From JBGTGG01 sp041746855 (GTDB taxonomy: Bacteria; Bacteroidota; Bacteroidia; Cytophagales; Cyclobacteriaceae): 64,000 bases of DNA. The stretch covers positions 1 to 64,000 of the forward strand of contig JBGTGG010000467.1 of assembly GCA_041746855.1 (NCBI GenBank), written 5' to 3'. The position numbers and the translations under genes are program-made. The notes under the pieces are model-generated. The model searched no databases. It was given only the letters and a program-made list of their open reading frames with translations, and was not told the origin of the DNA. Shown here piece after piece: positions 54,241 through 63,614 of the stretch. Within the stretch, counting starts at the first letter, position 1. Every line of letters begins with the position of its first letter.

Positions 54241-55446
54241 ATGAAGGAACGGATCTTAGTTATTATTTCCTTTTGGCCAAGTAAGGAACACCCCTATTTG
54301 ATTTACCTGTATTCCAGGTTAAAATCAACCTTTCCGGATATGCAGTTATTCATGTTTAAGCGGATAACAGATACCCGTTTTGCAGATGAATTGATTGGAA
54401 CGGAAGGTACCCGGCAGGTTCTTAAAAATGCACTTTACCGATTTACATTTACCTACAATCCACTGAAGTATAGTATACCCTTGTTTAGAATAATCTTTCA
54501 GCCGCTGGAGTCTAAACGAATTTTTGAGTCCTGTATCAAGGCGGGCCTTAGCAAGAAAAAAGCGTTCGGCCAATTGTTGTATGGTAATCAACTTATCGGT
54601 AAGCGGTTTGATTTGGTCTATATTAATGCATTGCAAACCGGTCGACATGTTTCAATCAGCAGTTTCTTTTCAAATGCAAAAATAATGGCAAGCTCCCGTG
54701 GCCAGGATTTTGATTGGAATCCGACTGCATATGATACCTTGCTTTCGCAACTCGACCATTTGCATGTGTTGGGCACCTACTTGCAGCAACGTGCTGTGGA
54801 AAGAAAATTTCCCATTGAAAAGATTACAATTATACCTCCCGCTTCACTTCCCAATAAAGATGAAGGAATAGCAAACGTTGGCCATGAAAGAGACACCATT
54901 CAAATCGTGACAGCTGCCCGGTTGCTGTGGACAAAAGGATATGTGTATAGCTTGCGTGCCATTGCTTTATTAAAAGAAATGCTCCCATCCCAAAAGATTC
55001 GGTATGTCATTTTGGGAGAGGGTGCGGATGTCGAATTATTGCGATTTGAGATTAGTCGGTTAGGATTGGAGCAGGAGGTTGTTTTAAAGGGTTGGGTGAA
55101 TCAGTTGGAGGTCAACCACTACCTTTTAAGAAGCGATATTTATTTATTATTGTCGATTGAAGAGGGCTTCAATAATTCGGTGATGCAGGCACAAAGTTTG
55201 GGAGTGCCTTGCGTGGTATCGGATGCAGGTGGTTTACCGGATAATGTTTTGGATGGCGTTACTGGTTTTGTAGTTCCGAGGTACCATGCGGAAATGGCTT
55301 CCCAAAAACTTTATGAGCTGGCAACAAACACGTCATTGCAAAGTCAGATGGGGTTGCAAGCGAAAAAAAGAATGGAGGAACAATTTAATTTAGACAAGCA
55401 AGTACATGCCTATAGTAAACTTTTTCAAAGCCTTTTAAACGCGTAA
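54241..55446 (+). CDS. glycosyltransferase family 4
   Basis: A 401-residue protein. The donor-binding half has IQIVTAARLLWTKGYVYSLR, IRYVILGEGADVELL and LLLSIEEGFNNSVMQAQSLG. It begins RILVIISFWPSKEHPYLIYL. It follows the sulfotransferase after eight bases. GT4 assignment is secure; specificity is unknown. Confidence 0.91.
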   Translation: MKERILVIISFWPSKEHPYLIYLYSRLKSTFPDMQLFMFKRITDTRFADELIGTEGTRQVLKNALYRFTFTYNPLKYSIPLFRIIFQPLESKRIFESCIKAGLSKKKAFGQLLYGNQLIGKRFDLVYINALQTGRHVSISSFFSNAKIMASSRGQDFDWNPTAYDTLLSQLDHLHVLGTYLQQRAVERKFPIEKITIIPPASLPNKDEGIANVGHERDTIQIVTAARLLWTKGYVYSLRAIALLKEMLPSQKIRYVILGEGADVELLRFEISRLGLEQEVVLKGWVNQLEVNHYLLRSDIYLLLSIEEGFNNSVMQAQSLGVPCVVSDAGGLPDNVLDGVTGFVVPRYHAEMASQKLYELATNTSLQSQMGLQAKKRMEEQFNLDKQVHAYSKLFQSLLNA

Positions 55447-55448
55447 CT

Positions 55449-56213
55449 GTGAGATTTCAACAAATTAAATTACTCTGGTGGTATTGTAAGCGCCCCGGGA
55501 TGTATAAGGACTTAGTGAGACGCATCTTGGCAATTGGATCAAGAAAAGTTCCAACACGGGGTGAAGATAGCCTATCAATGAAGTGGTGTGAGGAAAATCA
55601 GATTTCACGTGATGAGCTTTTTAGTAAGCTTTCACTAACGGAACAAGCATCATTTAATGAAATATTCACGAAAACAATTGAACCACGTTTGCAAGTGCTG
55701 AAGCAAAAAAACATCGCCATGGGCGGAGGTGGTGATTACTCACTGTTGTATGCATTGTCAGAAAAGCTAATGGCCTGTCATGTAGTTGAGACGGGTGTAG
55801 CGATGGGATATTCTTCGCTAGCGTTGCTTTTAAGTGTTAGTAAGCGAAAGGGAATGGTGTATAGTACAGATAGACCGTACCCACTTAAAAGCTATGATAC
55901 GTTTGTTGGATATTTGGTTCCGGAAGAGTTTCATAATCATTGGAAGCTTTTTCGAATGCCTGATCGGGATGGTTTGAAAAAAGTATTTCGTTTACACAAA
56001 GAATTTGATTTGATTCATTATGATAGCGATAAGAGTAAGGTGGGAAGATTGTGGGGATATGAACAACTCTGGTCAAGGTTGCGAAAGGGGGGGATTTTTG
56101 TTTCAGACGATATTGCGGACAACCTTGCCTTCAAGGAATTCTGTAGTGCAATAAATAAAGAACCGATGGTGCTTAAAAGGGGCCGGAATTATATTGGTGT
56201 TATTGAAAAATAG
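55449..56213 (+). CDS. class I methyltransferase (O-methyltransferase-like)
   Basis: A 254-residue protein from GTG at 55449. HVVETGVAMGYSSLALLLSV is the SAM loop, with GMVYSTDRPYPL as the acidic strand, FDLIHYDSDKSKVGRLWGYE and LRKGGIFVSDDIADN. This is the pattern of SAM methyltransferases that modify sugars or lipids. A G7 run is at 56087-56093. Its 3' end overlaps the next gene. Confidence 0.85.
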   Translation: MRFQQIKLLWWYCKRPGMYKDLVRRILAIGSRKVPTRGEDSLSMKWCEENQISRDELFSKLSLTEQASFNEIFTKTIEPRLQVLKQKNIAMGGGGDYSLLYALSEKLMACHVVETGVAMGYSSLALLLSVSKRKGMVYSTDRPYPLKSYDTFVGYLVPEEFHNHWKLFRMPDRDGLKKVFRLHKEFDLIHYDSDKSKVGRLWGYEQLWSRLRKGGIFVSDDIADNLAFKEFCSAINKEPMVLKRGRNYIGVIEK

Positions 56214-57375
56214 AATTCAAAGTTTAGTATTCATTTGCAATGAATATCCGCCAGCACCCGGAGGTGGCATTGGTGTTATTGTAAAATCAATGGCAGAGGG
56301 ATTGGTAGCAAAGGGAGTAAAAGTTATGGTGTTGGGATATGACCCGAGGGTACCGGAAGACATAACAAGCGTTGAAGGTGGTGTAACCATAATTCGACTT
56401 TTTGATCGATATGAAAAGAAAAAGCCCTTTCGGATTGGCCGCTATTATATCAGTTTAAAGCAATTTTGGAAGCGTATCTATTTATCAAAAAAATTAGAAT
56501 CAGTCATTAAAGAATATCGCATCGACCTTGTTGAAAGTTATGACTGGTCCGGACCGCTTTGGAAAAAACCTTCCGTGCCTTTAGTAGTGAGAATGCACGG
56601 GGCCAATGCTGCATATGCCTATTACGAAGGCGTTCGAGGAAGTAAGTTAGTGCGCTACTTCGAAAGCCGGAATTTGAGGATCGCGGATTCTTTGTGTGCC
56701 GTATCACAACATATTGGAAAAATAACGTGTACTGCTTTTAATTTAAAGCAACCGTTTACAGTAATCTATAACAGCACCAATACCCATCATTTTAGTGTTC
56801 AAGAAAACGTACAGCGTGACTTTCGCAAAATACTTTATGTTGGTCGGATCGTAAAGCGGAAAGGGTTAATTGAATTATTTAAAACGATCAATATACTCTT
56901 TGACTTCAATACGGGTGTTCATCTTGATTTGGCGGGAAGTTTGAACGATACGTTTCATGAAGAACTTTTAATGCTGGTTGATGATCCGAAGAGAACCCGG
57001 ATTAATTTTCTGGGCTTTATTCCGAATGCTGACCTTCCACTTCTTTACGCCCGTGCGGGGCTTTTTGTTATGCCTTCCCGTGCGGAGGCTTTTGGTATAA
57101 CGGCTATAGAAGCGATGAGTACTTCAACGGCCGTTGCGGTTACCAATAAAGCAAGCGGCCCTGAAATTGTTGAACATGGTATTGATGGGTATGTGGTTGA
57201 TTTCACCAATCATTCGGAAGCGGCAAAGGCAATTGACGCTATTTTAAATGACAAAGAAGCATTACTGAAAGCAGGAATGAAGGCACGACAGAAAGTGATC
57301 GATAATTTTTCTATTGACGAATTGCTCTCCGTAAACATTGATTACTATACTAACGTATTAGCGCGTGCAGTTTGA
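56194..57375 (+). CDS. glycosyltransferase family 4
   Basis: A 393-residue GT-B enzyme, starting TTG 56194 or GTG 56197, both overlapping the methyltransferase 3' end by about 20 bases. It begins SLVFICNEYPPAPGGGIGVI and has KILYVGRIVKRKGLIELFKT and LFVMPSRAEAFGITAIEAMS. Ten or so GT4 enzymes in the cluster imply a complex repeat unit. Confidence 0.91.
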   Translation: MVLLKNRIQSLVFICNEYPPAPGGGIGVIVKSMAEGLVAKGVKVMVLGYDPRVPEDITSVEGGVTIIRLFDRYEKKKPFRIGRYYISLKQFWKRIYLSKKLESVIKEYRIDLVESYDWSGPLWKKPSVPLVVRMHGANAAYAYYEGVRGSKLVRYFESRNLRIADSLCAVSQHIGKITCTAFNLKQPFTVIYNSTNTHHFSVQENVQRDFRKILYVGRIVKRKGLIELFKTINILFDFNTGVHLDLAGSLNDTFHEELLMLVDDPKRTRINFLGFIPNADLPLLYARAGLFVMPSRAEAFGITAIEAMSTSTAVAVTNKASGPEIVEHGIDGYVVDFTNHSEAAKAIDAILNDKEALLKAGMKARQKVIDNFSIDELLSVNIDYYTNVLARAV

Positions 57376-58357
57376 TATCATCATTTGCACGTATAACCGA
57401 CCTACTTCCTTAATCAATTTGATTGGCCAGATTGAAACGTGCAGCCTTTTGCCAGCCCGGATTATTGTAGTGGATTCATCGGACGAAGAAAATCACCACG
57501 TCAAGAATCTTGCACGGGTTACGTACATCCGATCATCGCATAAGAATCAACCGTATCAACGCTTTGTTGGGTATACCGTCTCTACAGCAGAAGTATTGGT
57601 TTTTTTGGATGATGACCTGGAACTGGTTAATCAGGGTGTATTCAAAGCCATTTTGGATTGTTATAAAGTAATAGAAGTTTCCGGTGTGTCAGGGGGCGTT
57701 GATTATGAAAGTGTCATCTCCAATGTCATAAATAATGAAGTTGATAATACGACAACCCAATTTAAATTATTAAACTTTGTATCTGGTGTGCCCAATTTGG
57801 AACCCGGGAAAATATACCCAATGGGCCTGGCGGGACCTTTACTAAAAGGTGAAGGTAAGGTAGAATATTTTCATGGACCGTTTATGTCTTTTAAAAGGAC
57901 ATCATTGCATTCAATTTATGATCCGGTACTATTTTCCCTATATGAGGAAAAATTAGGGAAGGGAGAGGATAAAGTCGTCAGCATGAAGGTAGGGTTAAAT
58001 GAAACATTATGGTATTTGCCTACTGTTTTTTTCAAACATCCACCAGTTGCCAGTCATTACTTTTCGGATATACGAAGTTTCTACAGACGATTGGCCTTTT
58101 CACGATTACATTTATCAAAGGTTTTTGCACGATATGCTGGACAAAATACCTTCATCATTTGCTTGCGGTATTATTACTTCATGTTGTGGCGGCTCGTGAT
58201 TGCCGCTGGTAAATTTATTGCCAAACGCTCACCCGAACGTCTGGCAATTGTTCAAGGATACTTTGATGGGTTGTTGAGAACCTTATCGCGGAGTCCCCTA
58301 AATAATTCAAAAATTGATTGGAAGTCAGCAGCGAAAACAGATGCAAAGGGTTATTGA
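57365..58357 (+). CDS. glycosyltransferase family 2
   Basis: A 330-residue GT-A enzyme from GTG at 57365, overlapping the previous gene by 11 bases. It begins FDIIICTYNRPTSLINLIGQ, and the DxD-like motif is VLVFLDDDLELV (about residues 78-89). The C-terminal region has FHGPFMSFKRTSLH and a membrane-associated tail. It inverts at the donor carbon as usual for GT2. Confidence 0.9.
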   Translation: MQFDIIICTYNRPTSLINLIGQIETCSLLPARIIVVDSSDEENHHVKNLARVTYIRSSHKNQPYQRFVGYTVSTAEVLVFLDDDLELVNQGVFKAILDCYKVIEVSGVSGGVDYESVISNVINNEVDNTTTQFKLLNFVSGVPNLEPGKIYPMGLAGPLLKGEGKVEYFHGPFMSFKRTSLHSIYDPVLFSLYEEKLGKGEDKVVSMKVGLNETLWYLPTVFFKHPPVASHYFSDIRSFYRRLAFSRLHLSKVFARYAGQNTFIICLRYYYFMLWRLVIAAGKFIAKRSPERLAIVQGYFDGLLRTLSRSPLNNSKIDWKSAAKTDAKGY

Positions 58358-59564
58358 TTCACCTCTTCAGAAAAGGGTAAACCGATTGGTTTTCTGGTAT
58401 TCTTTTTTTATGTCGTTTCCGGCTATTTTAATTATACAAAACGTATCGATTTTTATTTTTCCATTTCTATTTCTTTCCATGTATGAGTTGGTCGGAAAAT
58501 TCATTACAGTAAAGAGATTATTACAAGTAGTTGCTATACTTTTCGGCATAGGTGCTATCGCCTCGGTTGTTAATGTCCCTGATGGTATTCCCTCTGACAG
58601 TTTTTCCCGGGCAATTGGGGTATTGCCCAATTATCTTTACTGGGTAGTGCTGATTCTGTTCTTAACTACCTACGGCCCATGGATTCGGTTGGAACATCTC
58701 TATCGTGGAATTTTCATTGGTGTTATTTTTACCATCATTTACTACTTCTTTCTTCTTCCTATAGGTATTCGATCTATCCCCATTTTTAAATCCATTTCGC
58801 AAAACGCATTTGCATTTTTATTAATATGTTATACCCCCATTGTAGTCTGGTATGTAAAGAAGGTGCATGGTTTCAGCTATGCGTTACTTGCTTTTGTGGT
58901 GTTAACGATGAGTGGTTTTTTTTGCGGAAGTCGTTCAGGATCTTTGCTTGTCTTTTCGGGAGGGTTGATGGTTTTTCTTCTGGATCGAAAAAGTATCTCT
59001 TGGGTGGCTTTTCTTGGAGTGATTGGTTTTTTTTTAGTGAGTTTTATATTGGAAACTACTTTTGGGAGAGAATTGATATATAGTCTTAACACAAGAACGT
59101 ATGACCTTATTTACCATCGTGAAGAAACATTGGCAACCGATCCTTCCTACTTGGTTCGGTTAGCACAAATTGAAAAAGCGACTTTGATATACGATAGATA
59201 TCCCGTCAGTGGAATAGGATTGAACAATTTTGCTGATTATAGTATTCGTTTGCCCGGTAAGTTTGAAGGAGCCAGGCTTGTTATAAATAAGCGGGGAATC
59301 GATGAAACGAGTGCCCACAATTCTTACTTTGGGTTTCTGGCGGAAGGCGGTTTGTTGCTCATAATTCCCTTTGTGACACTACTTGGGATTTGTATATTAT
59401 TTTTTGTTAAAAATATTAGCCGGATCAGCCCCGTTTATAAACCTTTATTTATTGGGCTTATCCATATGAGCATCCACCTGTATTTCATCTATGCTATTTT
59501 AAATGTATTTGCCTGGTTTTTAATCGGGCTATGCTGCATGGCCATTATGTTGCATAAAAAGTGA
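58341..59564 (+). CDS. O-antigen ligase / Wzy polymerase-like membrane protein
   Basis: A 407-residue integral membrane protein from the ATG at 58341; an earlier TTG at 58314 is less likely. About ten helices are present. The diagnostic large periplasmic loop has RLAQIEKATLIYDRYPVSGI and GIDETSAHNSYFGFLAEGGL (HNSY/F motif). It either polymerises repeat units (Wzy) or ligates a glycan to a carrier (WaaL). It overlaps the GT2 gene's 3' end. Confidence 0.87.
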   Translation: MQRVIDSPLQKRVNRLVFWYSFFMSFPAILIIQNVSIFIFPFLFLSMYELVGKFITVKRLLQVVAILFGIGAIASVVNVPDGIPSDSFSRAIGVLPNYLYWVVLILFLTTYGPWIRLEHLYRGIFIGVIFTIIYYFFLLPIGIRSIPIFKSISQNAFAFLLICYTPIVVWYVKKVHGFSYALLAFVVLTMSGFFCGSRSGSLLVFSGGLMVFLLDRKSISWVAFLGVIGFFLVSFILETTFGRELIYSLNTRTYDLIYHREETLATDPSYLVRLAQIEKATLIYDRYPVSGIGLNNFADYSIRLPGKFEGARLVINKRGIDETSAHNSYFGFLAEGGLLLIIPFVTLLGICILFFVKNISRISPVYKPLFIGLIHMSIHLYFIYAILNVFAWFLIGLCCMAIMLHKK

Positions 59565-60739
59565 AAATAGGCTTTCACTATCATATTCCTGTTCAGATTA
59601 CAACGGATGGACTCTACACCAGGAGTTTTTATGGATTGTTTCTGGATAGTATTGCAAAGCAATGTAATCAGCTGATTATTTTTAGTTATGAACCCACGGT
59701 AGATGAGCTAGCGTCCATCAACTACAAGTTGGTTTCAGGGAATATTAACTTAATAAGTTTAGGCAAACATAGTTCACTGCCGAGTCGTGTACTTAAGTTT
59801 CCAGGAGCACTCTTTAAAATCTGGGGTAATCGATTTTTGTTTGATGTACTCTTGGTAAGAAGCCCAACGCCACTGGTAATACCCATATCGTACTTGCCAA
59901 AAAAAATACCGGTCGTGCTTTATCTGGTTGGGGATTACATTGAGGGGTCAAAGAATTTGAAATTTGGGAAGATAAAGAATAGCCTTATAAAACTTCTGGC
60001 AAGACTTGTCGCGCATTCACAACGGAAATTAATCGCAGGAAATCGCTTAATTGTAAACAGTCAAGCATTATTAAATCAATTTAAAAGTATTGCTCGTCAC
60101 ACCATTTTAATAAAAAGCACAACACTGAGTGATGGTGATTTTTTTGTCAGAGACGGGATACTTCCTCACGATAAGTACAAGCTTCTATATACAGGTCGCA
60201 TCGATGAGTCAAAAGGGCTATGGGAGATTTTAGGAGCGTGTAAGTTACTGCGTAACCGGGGTGTTCCTGTGGAATTTCATTTTGCCGGCTTGATCGTAAA
60301 AGGGAAAGAAAACCTTCCCGACAAACTGCTTGAAAGTTGTATAGGTTCGGCTATGGACGGAGCAATTTTTTATCATGGATTAAAAAAAGTTGGTGATGAA
60401 TTGAATCAACTTTATCGTTCCTGTGACCTGTATATAATCGGCTCGAAAAGTGATTTTGAAGGATTTCCTAGAACCATATGGGAAGCAATGGCAAATTCGC
60501 TCCCTGTACTGGCATCACCGGTTGGTTCCATTGGTTTTTTTTTAAGAGACGGCATAGAAGCACTTCACTTAAAAAATGTTGATCCGGAATCTATTGCACA
60601 AAAAGTGGAATATCTTATAAATTCACCTGAGGTGACGAAGACGATTGTTCGAAATGGATTTTTGCTGGCAAAAGAGAATACATTGGACAACCAGGCATCT
60701 AAAATAGTAGAAGAGTTAAATGTTTTGGAAAAAGGATAA
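59561..60739 (+). CDS. glycosyltransferase family 4
   Basis: A 392-residue protein from GTG at 59561, overlapping the Wzy-like gene by four bases. YKLLYTGRIDESKGLWEILG and LYIIGSKSDFEGFPRTIWEA define the donor half. Residues near the start (GFHYHIPVQITTDGLYTRSF) are typical of the GT-B N-terminal domain. Confidence 0.9.
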   Translation: MKIGFHYHIPVQITTDGLYTRSFYGLFLDSIAKQCNQLIIFSYEPTVDELASINYKLVSGNINLISLGKHSSLPSRVLKFPGALFKIWGNRFLFDVLLVRSPTPLVIPISYLPKKIPVVLYLVGDYIEGSKNLKFGKIKNSLIKLLARLVAHSQRKLIAGNRLIVNSQALLNQFKSIARHTILIKSTTLSDGDFFVRDGILPHDKYKLLYTGRIDESKGLWEILGACKLLRNRGVPVEFHFAGLIVKGKENLPDKLLESCIGSAMDGAIFYHGLKKVGDELNQLYRSCDLYIIGSKSDFEGFPRTIWEAMANSLPVLASPVGSIGFFLRDGIEALHLKNVDPESIAQKVEYLINSPEVTKTIVRNGFLLAKENTLDNQASKIVEELNVLEKG

Positions 60740-60766
60740 TCCGTTAAATGAAGATCAATCACAGCG

Positions 60767-61285
60767 ATGGGAAATTTTTATAGAATTTTAAGGTATAGCT
60801 GGCCACTTCATTTTGTGTTGTTATTTTCCAATTGGCTCCCCGACAATGTTTTTTTCCTTAGGCTAAGGGGATTTCTTGCTTCCTTTTTCTTTAAACAATG
60901 TGGAAAGAATTTACGATTGGGAAGAAATATCACTTTTTACAATCCTGCTAACATTAGTATTGGAAGTGATGTTTATATAGCCATGGGTTGCTGGTTCCTG
61001 GGAGCAAAAGCAATTGTTATTCAGGATGAAGTGATGTTTGGTCCATATTGTGTAATTGCAGACTCAAACCATACACTAAACGGTAAGTCCTACCGATTTG
61101 GCCCACCAAATCCGGGAACAGTTGAGGTGGGGCGAGGTAGCTGGGTAGGCGCCCACTCGATTTTACTGAAGGATATTAAAATTGGGGAAGGAGTTTTAGT
61201 TGCTGCAAATAGTGTGGTTAATAAAAATGTTGAAGACCTTCATTCGGTCGGTGGTGTTCCTATAAAGGTGTTGAAGAATGAGTAG
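60767..61285 (+). CDS. hexapeptide-repeat acyltransferase (LbH fold)
   Basis: A 172-residue protein. The left-handed beta helix is visible as NPANISIGSDVYIAMGCWFL, FGPYCVIADSNHTLNGKS and GRGSWVGAHSILLKDIKIGE, ending GVLVAANSVVNKNV. A hydrophobic start (WPLHFVLLFSNWLP) precedes it. Such enzymes acetylate sugars (WbbJ/NodL type). It overlaps the next gene by eight bases. Confidence 0.9.
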   Translation: MGNFYRILRYSWPLHFVLLFSNWLPDNVFFLRLRGFLASFFFKQCGKNLRLGRNITFYNPANISIGSDVYIAMGCWFLGAKAIVIQDEVMFGPYCVIADSNHTLNGKSYRFGPPNPGTVEVGRGSWVGAHSILLKDIKIGEGVLVAANSVVNKNVEDLHSVGGVPIKVLKNE

Positions 61286-62300
61286 GCTCTCGCGTGAGGC
61301 GCTTTTTATTGGAAATTATTTTTCACACCTACGGGGCACACAACCTGTAATGGAACGTGTGGCAATTAAACTGCGCGCTGATGGGATTAAAATTAGCCTT
61401 TCATCAAAAAAGATTTTCTGGCTATGGCGTGTTATCGATCACTTTAAATACATTTTCTTCAAATCATACTCAATTGCCTTTGTTGATGTGTTTAGTGATC
61501 GTTCATTTATGTTAGCGGAATGGGCGGTTTTTTGGTTGCGAATAAGAAAAAAGAAGATTGTTTTAACCTTGCGTGGAGGTAAGCTAAGTGAATTTGATGC
61601 ACGTCAAAAAGAAAGGGTTAATAAACTTTTTCGAAAAGCCGATCAGATACAGACGCCATCCTTATTCCTCCAAAATTATTTCAAGGAGGAAATTGAAATT
61701 AGTTACTTACCAAATCCGATTGATATAGAATTATTTTCTTTTGTGAAGAAAGGTTCACCTTCCACTTGTAAACTACTATGGGTGAGAGCCTTTACAGAAA
61801 TTTATAATCCACATGTAGCGGTTTTGGTTTTGCAAAAGGTATTGTTGGAATTTCCGGAAGCTACCCTTACAATGGTGGGCCCTGATAAAGGGTTGATGAA
61901 TAAAACTATTGATCTTATAAAAGAATTAAATCTAGTTGAGAAGATTAACATTGTTGGCCCGGTATCAAATGATAAACTTAGTAGTTATTATCAGTCTCAT
62001 GATGTGTACCTAAATACCACCTCCTATGAGAGTTTTGGGGTAGCGGTTGTTGAGGCTGCTAGTTGCGGAATTCCTATTGTTTCCTTCAACGTTGGCGAGA
62101 TTCCATTTCTTTGGAATGACAGAGAAAATATTTTATTGGCAGATTTCGGAGATGTTGATGGAATGGCTGATGCAGTCAATGCTATTTTAGCTGATTCTAG
62201 TTTGGTTGAAAAACTTTCAAGGAATGCAAGAGAAAAGGCAGAGGTGTTTCAGTGGAATAATATAAGACCAGAATGGATTAAGTTATTAGGGGATGAATAA
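61278..62300 (+). CDS. glycosyltransferase family 4
   Basis: A 340-residue GT-B protein. KLLWVRAFTEIYNPHVAVLV begins the donor half, then LTMVGPDKGLMNKTIDL, and the donor site is VYLNTTSYESFGVAVVEAAS. It starts at ATG 61278 inside the end of the acyltransferase gene. Confidence 0.9.
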   Translation: MSRLSREALFIGNYFSHLRGTQPVMERVAIKLRADGIKISLSSKKIFWLWRVIDHFKYIFFKSYSIAFVDVFSDRSFMLAEWAVFWLRIRKKKIVLTLRGGKLSEFDARQKERVNKLFRKADQIQTPSLFLQNYFKEEIEISYLPNPIDIELFSFVKKGSPSTCKLLWVRAFTEIYNPHVAVLVLQKVLLEFPEATLTMVGPDKGLMNKTIDLIKELNLVEKINIVGPVSNDKLSSYYQSHDVYLNTTSYESFGVAVVEAASCGIPIVSFNVGEIPFLWNDRENILLADFGDVDGMADAVNAILADSSLVEKLSRNAREKAEVFQWNNIRPEWIKLLGDE

Positions 62301-62309
62301 ATTCAATAC

Positions 62310-63614
62310 GTGATTTCACTTCAAACTATTTTAAAGTGGAAAGGTTTCCCAATGGAAGCGGCAAAAGCGCAGTTGCATTCCTTTCATCAATTGGGTCGTT
62401 CGTCACAAATTGAACTAATCGAAGAACGCAAAAAGCAAATTGTTGATTTTCATTTTAAGAATAACTCTTCCTATCAGAAGCTTATTAATCAAGGAATACC
62501 AAAAACATGGAACGCGTTGCCCATCCTGCAAAAGCGTGATTTGCAAGCACCACTTTCTGAAATGATTTCAAATGGATATAAACTTTCGGACGTTTATATT
62601 TCCAATACATCAGGATCTTCCGGTCATCCTTTTTTCTTTGCAAAGGATAAATTTTCACATGCCCTTACATGGGCATTTATACAGCGTCAATATGAGTTAT
62701 TGGACATAAAATCAAGTGACGTGCAAGCTCGGTTTTATGGTATTCCACTGGATCGGGTTTCGTATGCAAAAGAAAAAGTCAAAGACTTTGCAATGAACCG
62801 CATCCGGTTTCCAGTTTTTGATCTGGGAGACGAGATGCTTGAAAAATTTCTTCAAAAATTTGGAAGAGAGAAAATTCAATATGTGTACGGTTACACCAAT
62901 TCCATTTTGCTCTTCTCAAAATTTCTGATAAGAAAGGATATTCAACTTAATGAAGTGTGTCCAACACTAAAGCGCTGCATTGTTACCTCAGAGGTTTGCC
63001 GTGATGAAGATAAACAAGTAATTGAAAACGCATTTGGTGTCCCTGTTATTCGCGAATATGGTGCTTCTGAATTGGATGTTATTGCCATTGAAGATATTCA
63101 AGGACGATGGGCTATAAATGAGGCGAATCTGTTTGTTGAGATTTTGTCCGAAGATAACCGTGTTTTACCCTTGGGCGAGACAGGCCGGTTAGTGATTACC
63201 TCTTTAAATAATAAAGCCATGCCCTTTATCCGCTATGATATTGGCGATATCGGTGTGATGGAAGAAGATAACAAGGGCCTGGTACTGAAAGCATTATCAG
63301 GAAGAGTAAACGATACGATAGTGTTACCAAGCGGAAAAAAATCACCCGGCTTGACTTTTTATTATGTGTCGCGTAGCATTCTTGAGTCGAGTGGAGTATT
63401 AAAAGAGTTTATCATTCGGCAGACAGCGTTAAGTAGTTTTGAATTTGATATCGTAAGTGATCGGCTACTTTCAGAAAATGAAATGAAAGACATTCAAAAA
63501 AAAATGGATGTTTATCTGGAGCCTGGATTAAAACTGAAAATTAATCGTGTGGATAAAATTCAACGCCCGCCTTCCGGGAAAATAAAACATTTCTACTCTG
63601 AATTAAAGGGATGA
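62310..63614 (+). CDS. CapK/PaaK-like AMP-binding enzyme
   Basis: A 434-residue adenylate-forming protein from GTG at 62310. The nucleotide loop is ISNTSGSSGHPFFFAKDKF, with YGYTNSILLFSKFL, IREYGASELDVIAIE and FIRYDIGDIGVME. It resembles CapK proteins of capsule clusters and phenylacetate-CoA ligase. It might activate an acyl or amino acid group for glycan decoration. No cognate acyl carrier protein is visible. It overlaps the next gene by four bases. Confidence 0.87.
   Translation: MISLQTILKWKGFPMEAAKAQLHSFHQLGRSSQIELIEERKKQIVDFHFKNNSSYQKLINQGIPKTWNALPILQKRDLQAPLSEMISNGYKLSDVYISNTSGSSGHPFFFAKDKFSHALTWAFIQRQYELLDIKSSDVQARFYGIPLDRVSYAKEKVKDFAMNRIRFPVFDLGDEMLEKFLQKFGREKIQYVYGYTNSILLFSKFLIRKDIQLNEVCPTLKRCIVTSEVCRDEDKQVIENAFGVPVIREYGASELDVIAIEDIQGRWAINEANLFVEILSEDNRVLPLGETGRLVITSLNNKAMPFIRYDIGDIGVMEEDNKGLVLKALSGRVNDTIVLPSGKKSPGLTFYYVSRSILESSGVLKEFIIRQTALSSFEFDIVSDRLLSENEMKDIQKKMDVYLEPGLKLKINRVDKIQRPPSGKIKHFYSELKG

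Noticed and set aside
56087..56093. G7 run in the methyltransferase gene at 55449
   Set aside because: Shorter than typical contingency tracts and encodes the common RKGGIF motif of this family.
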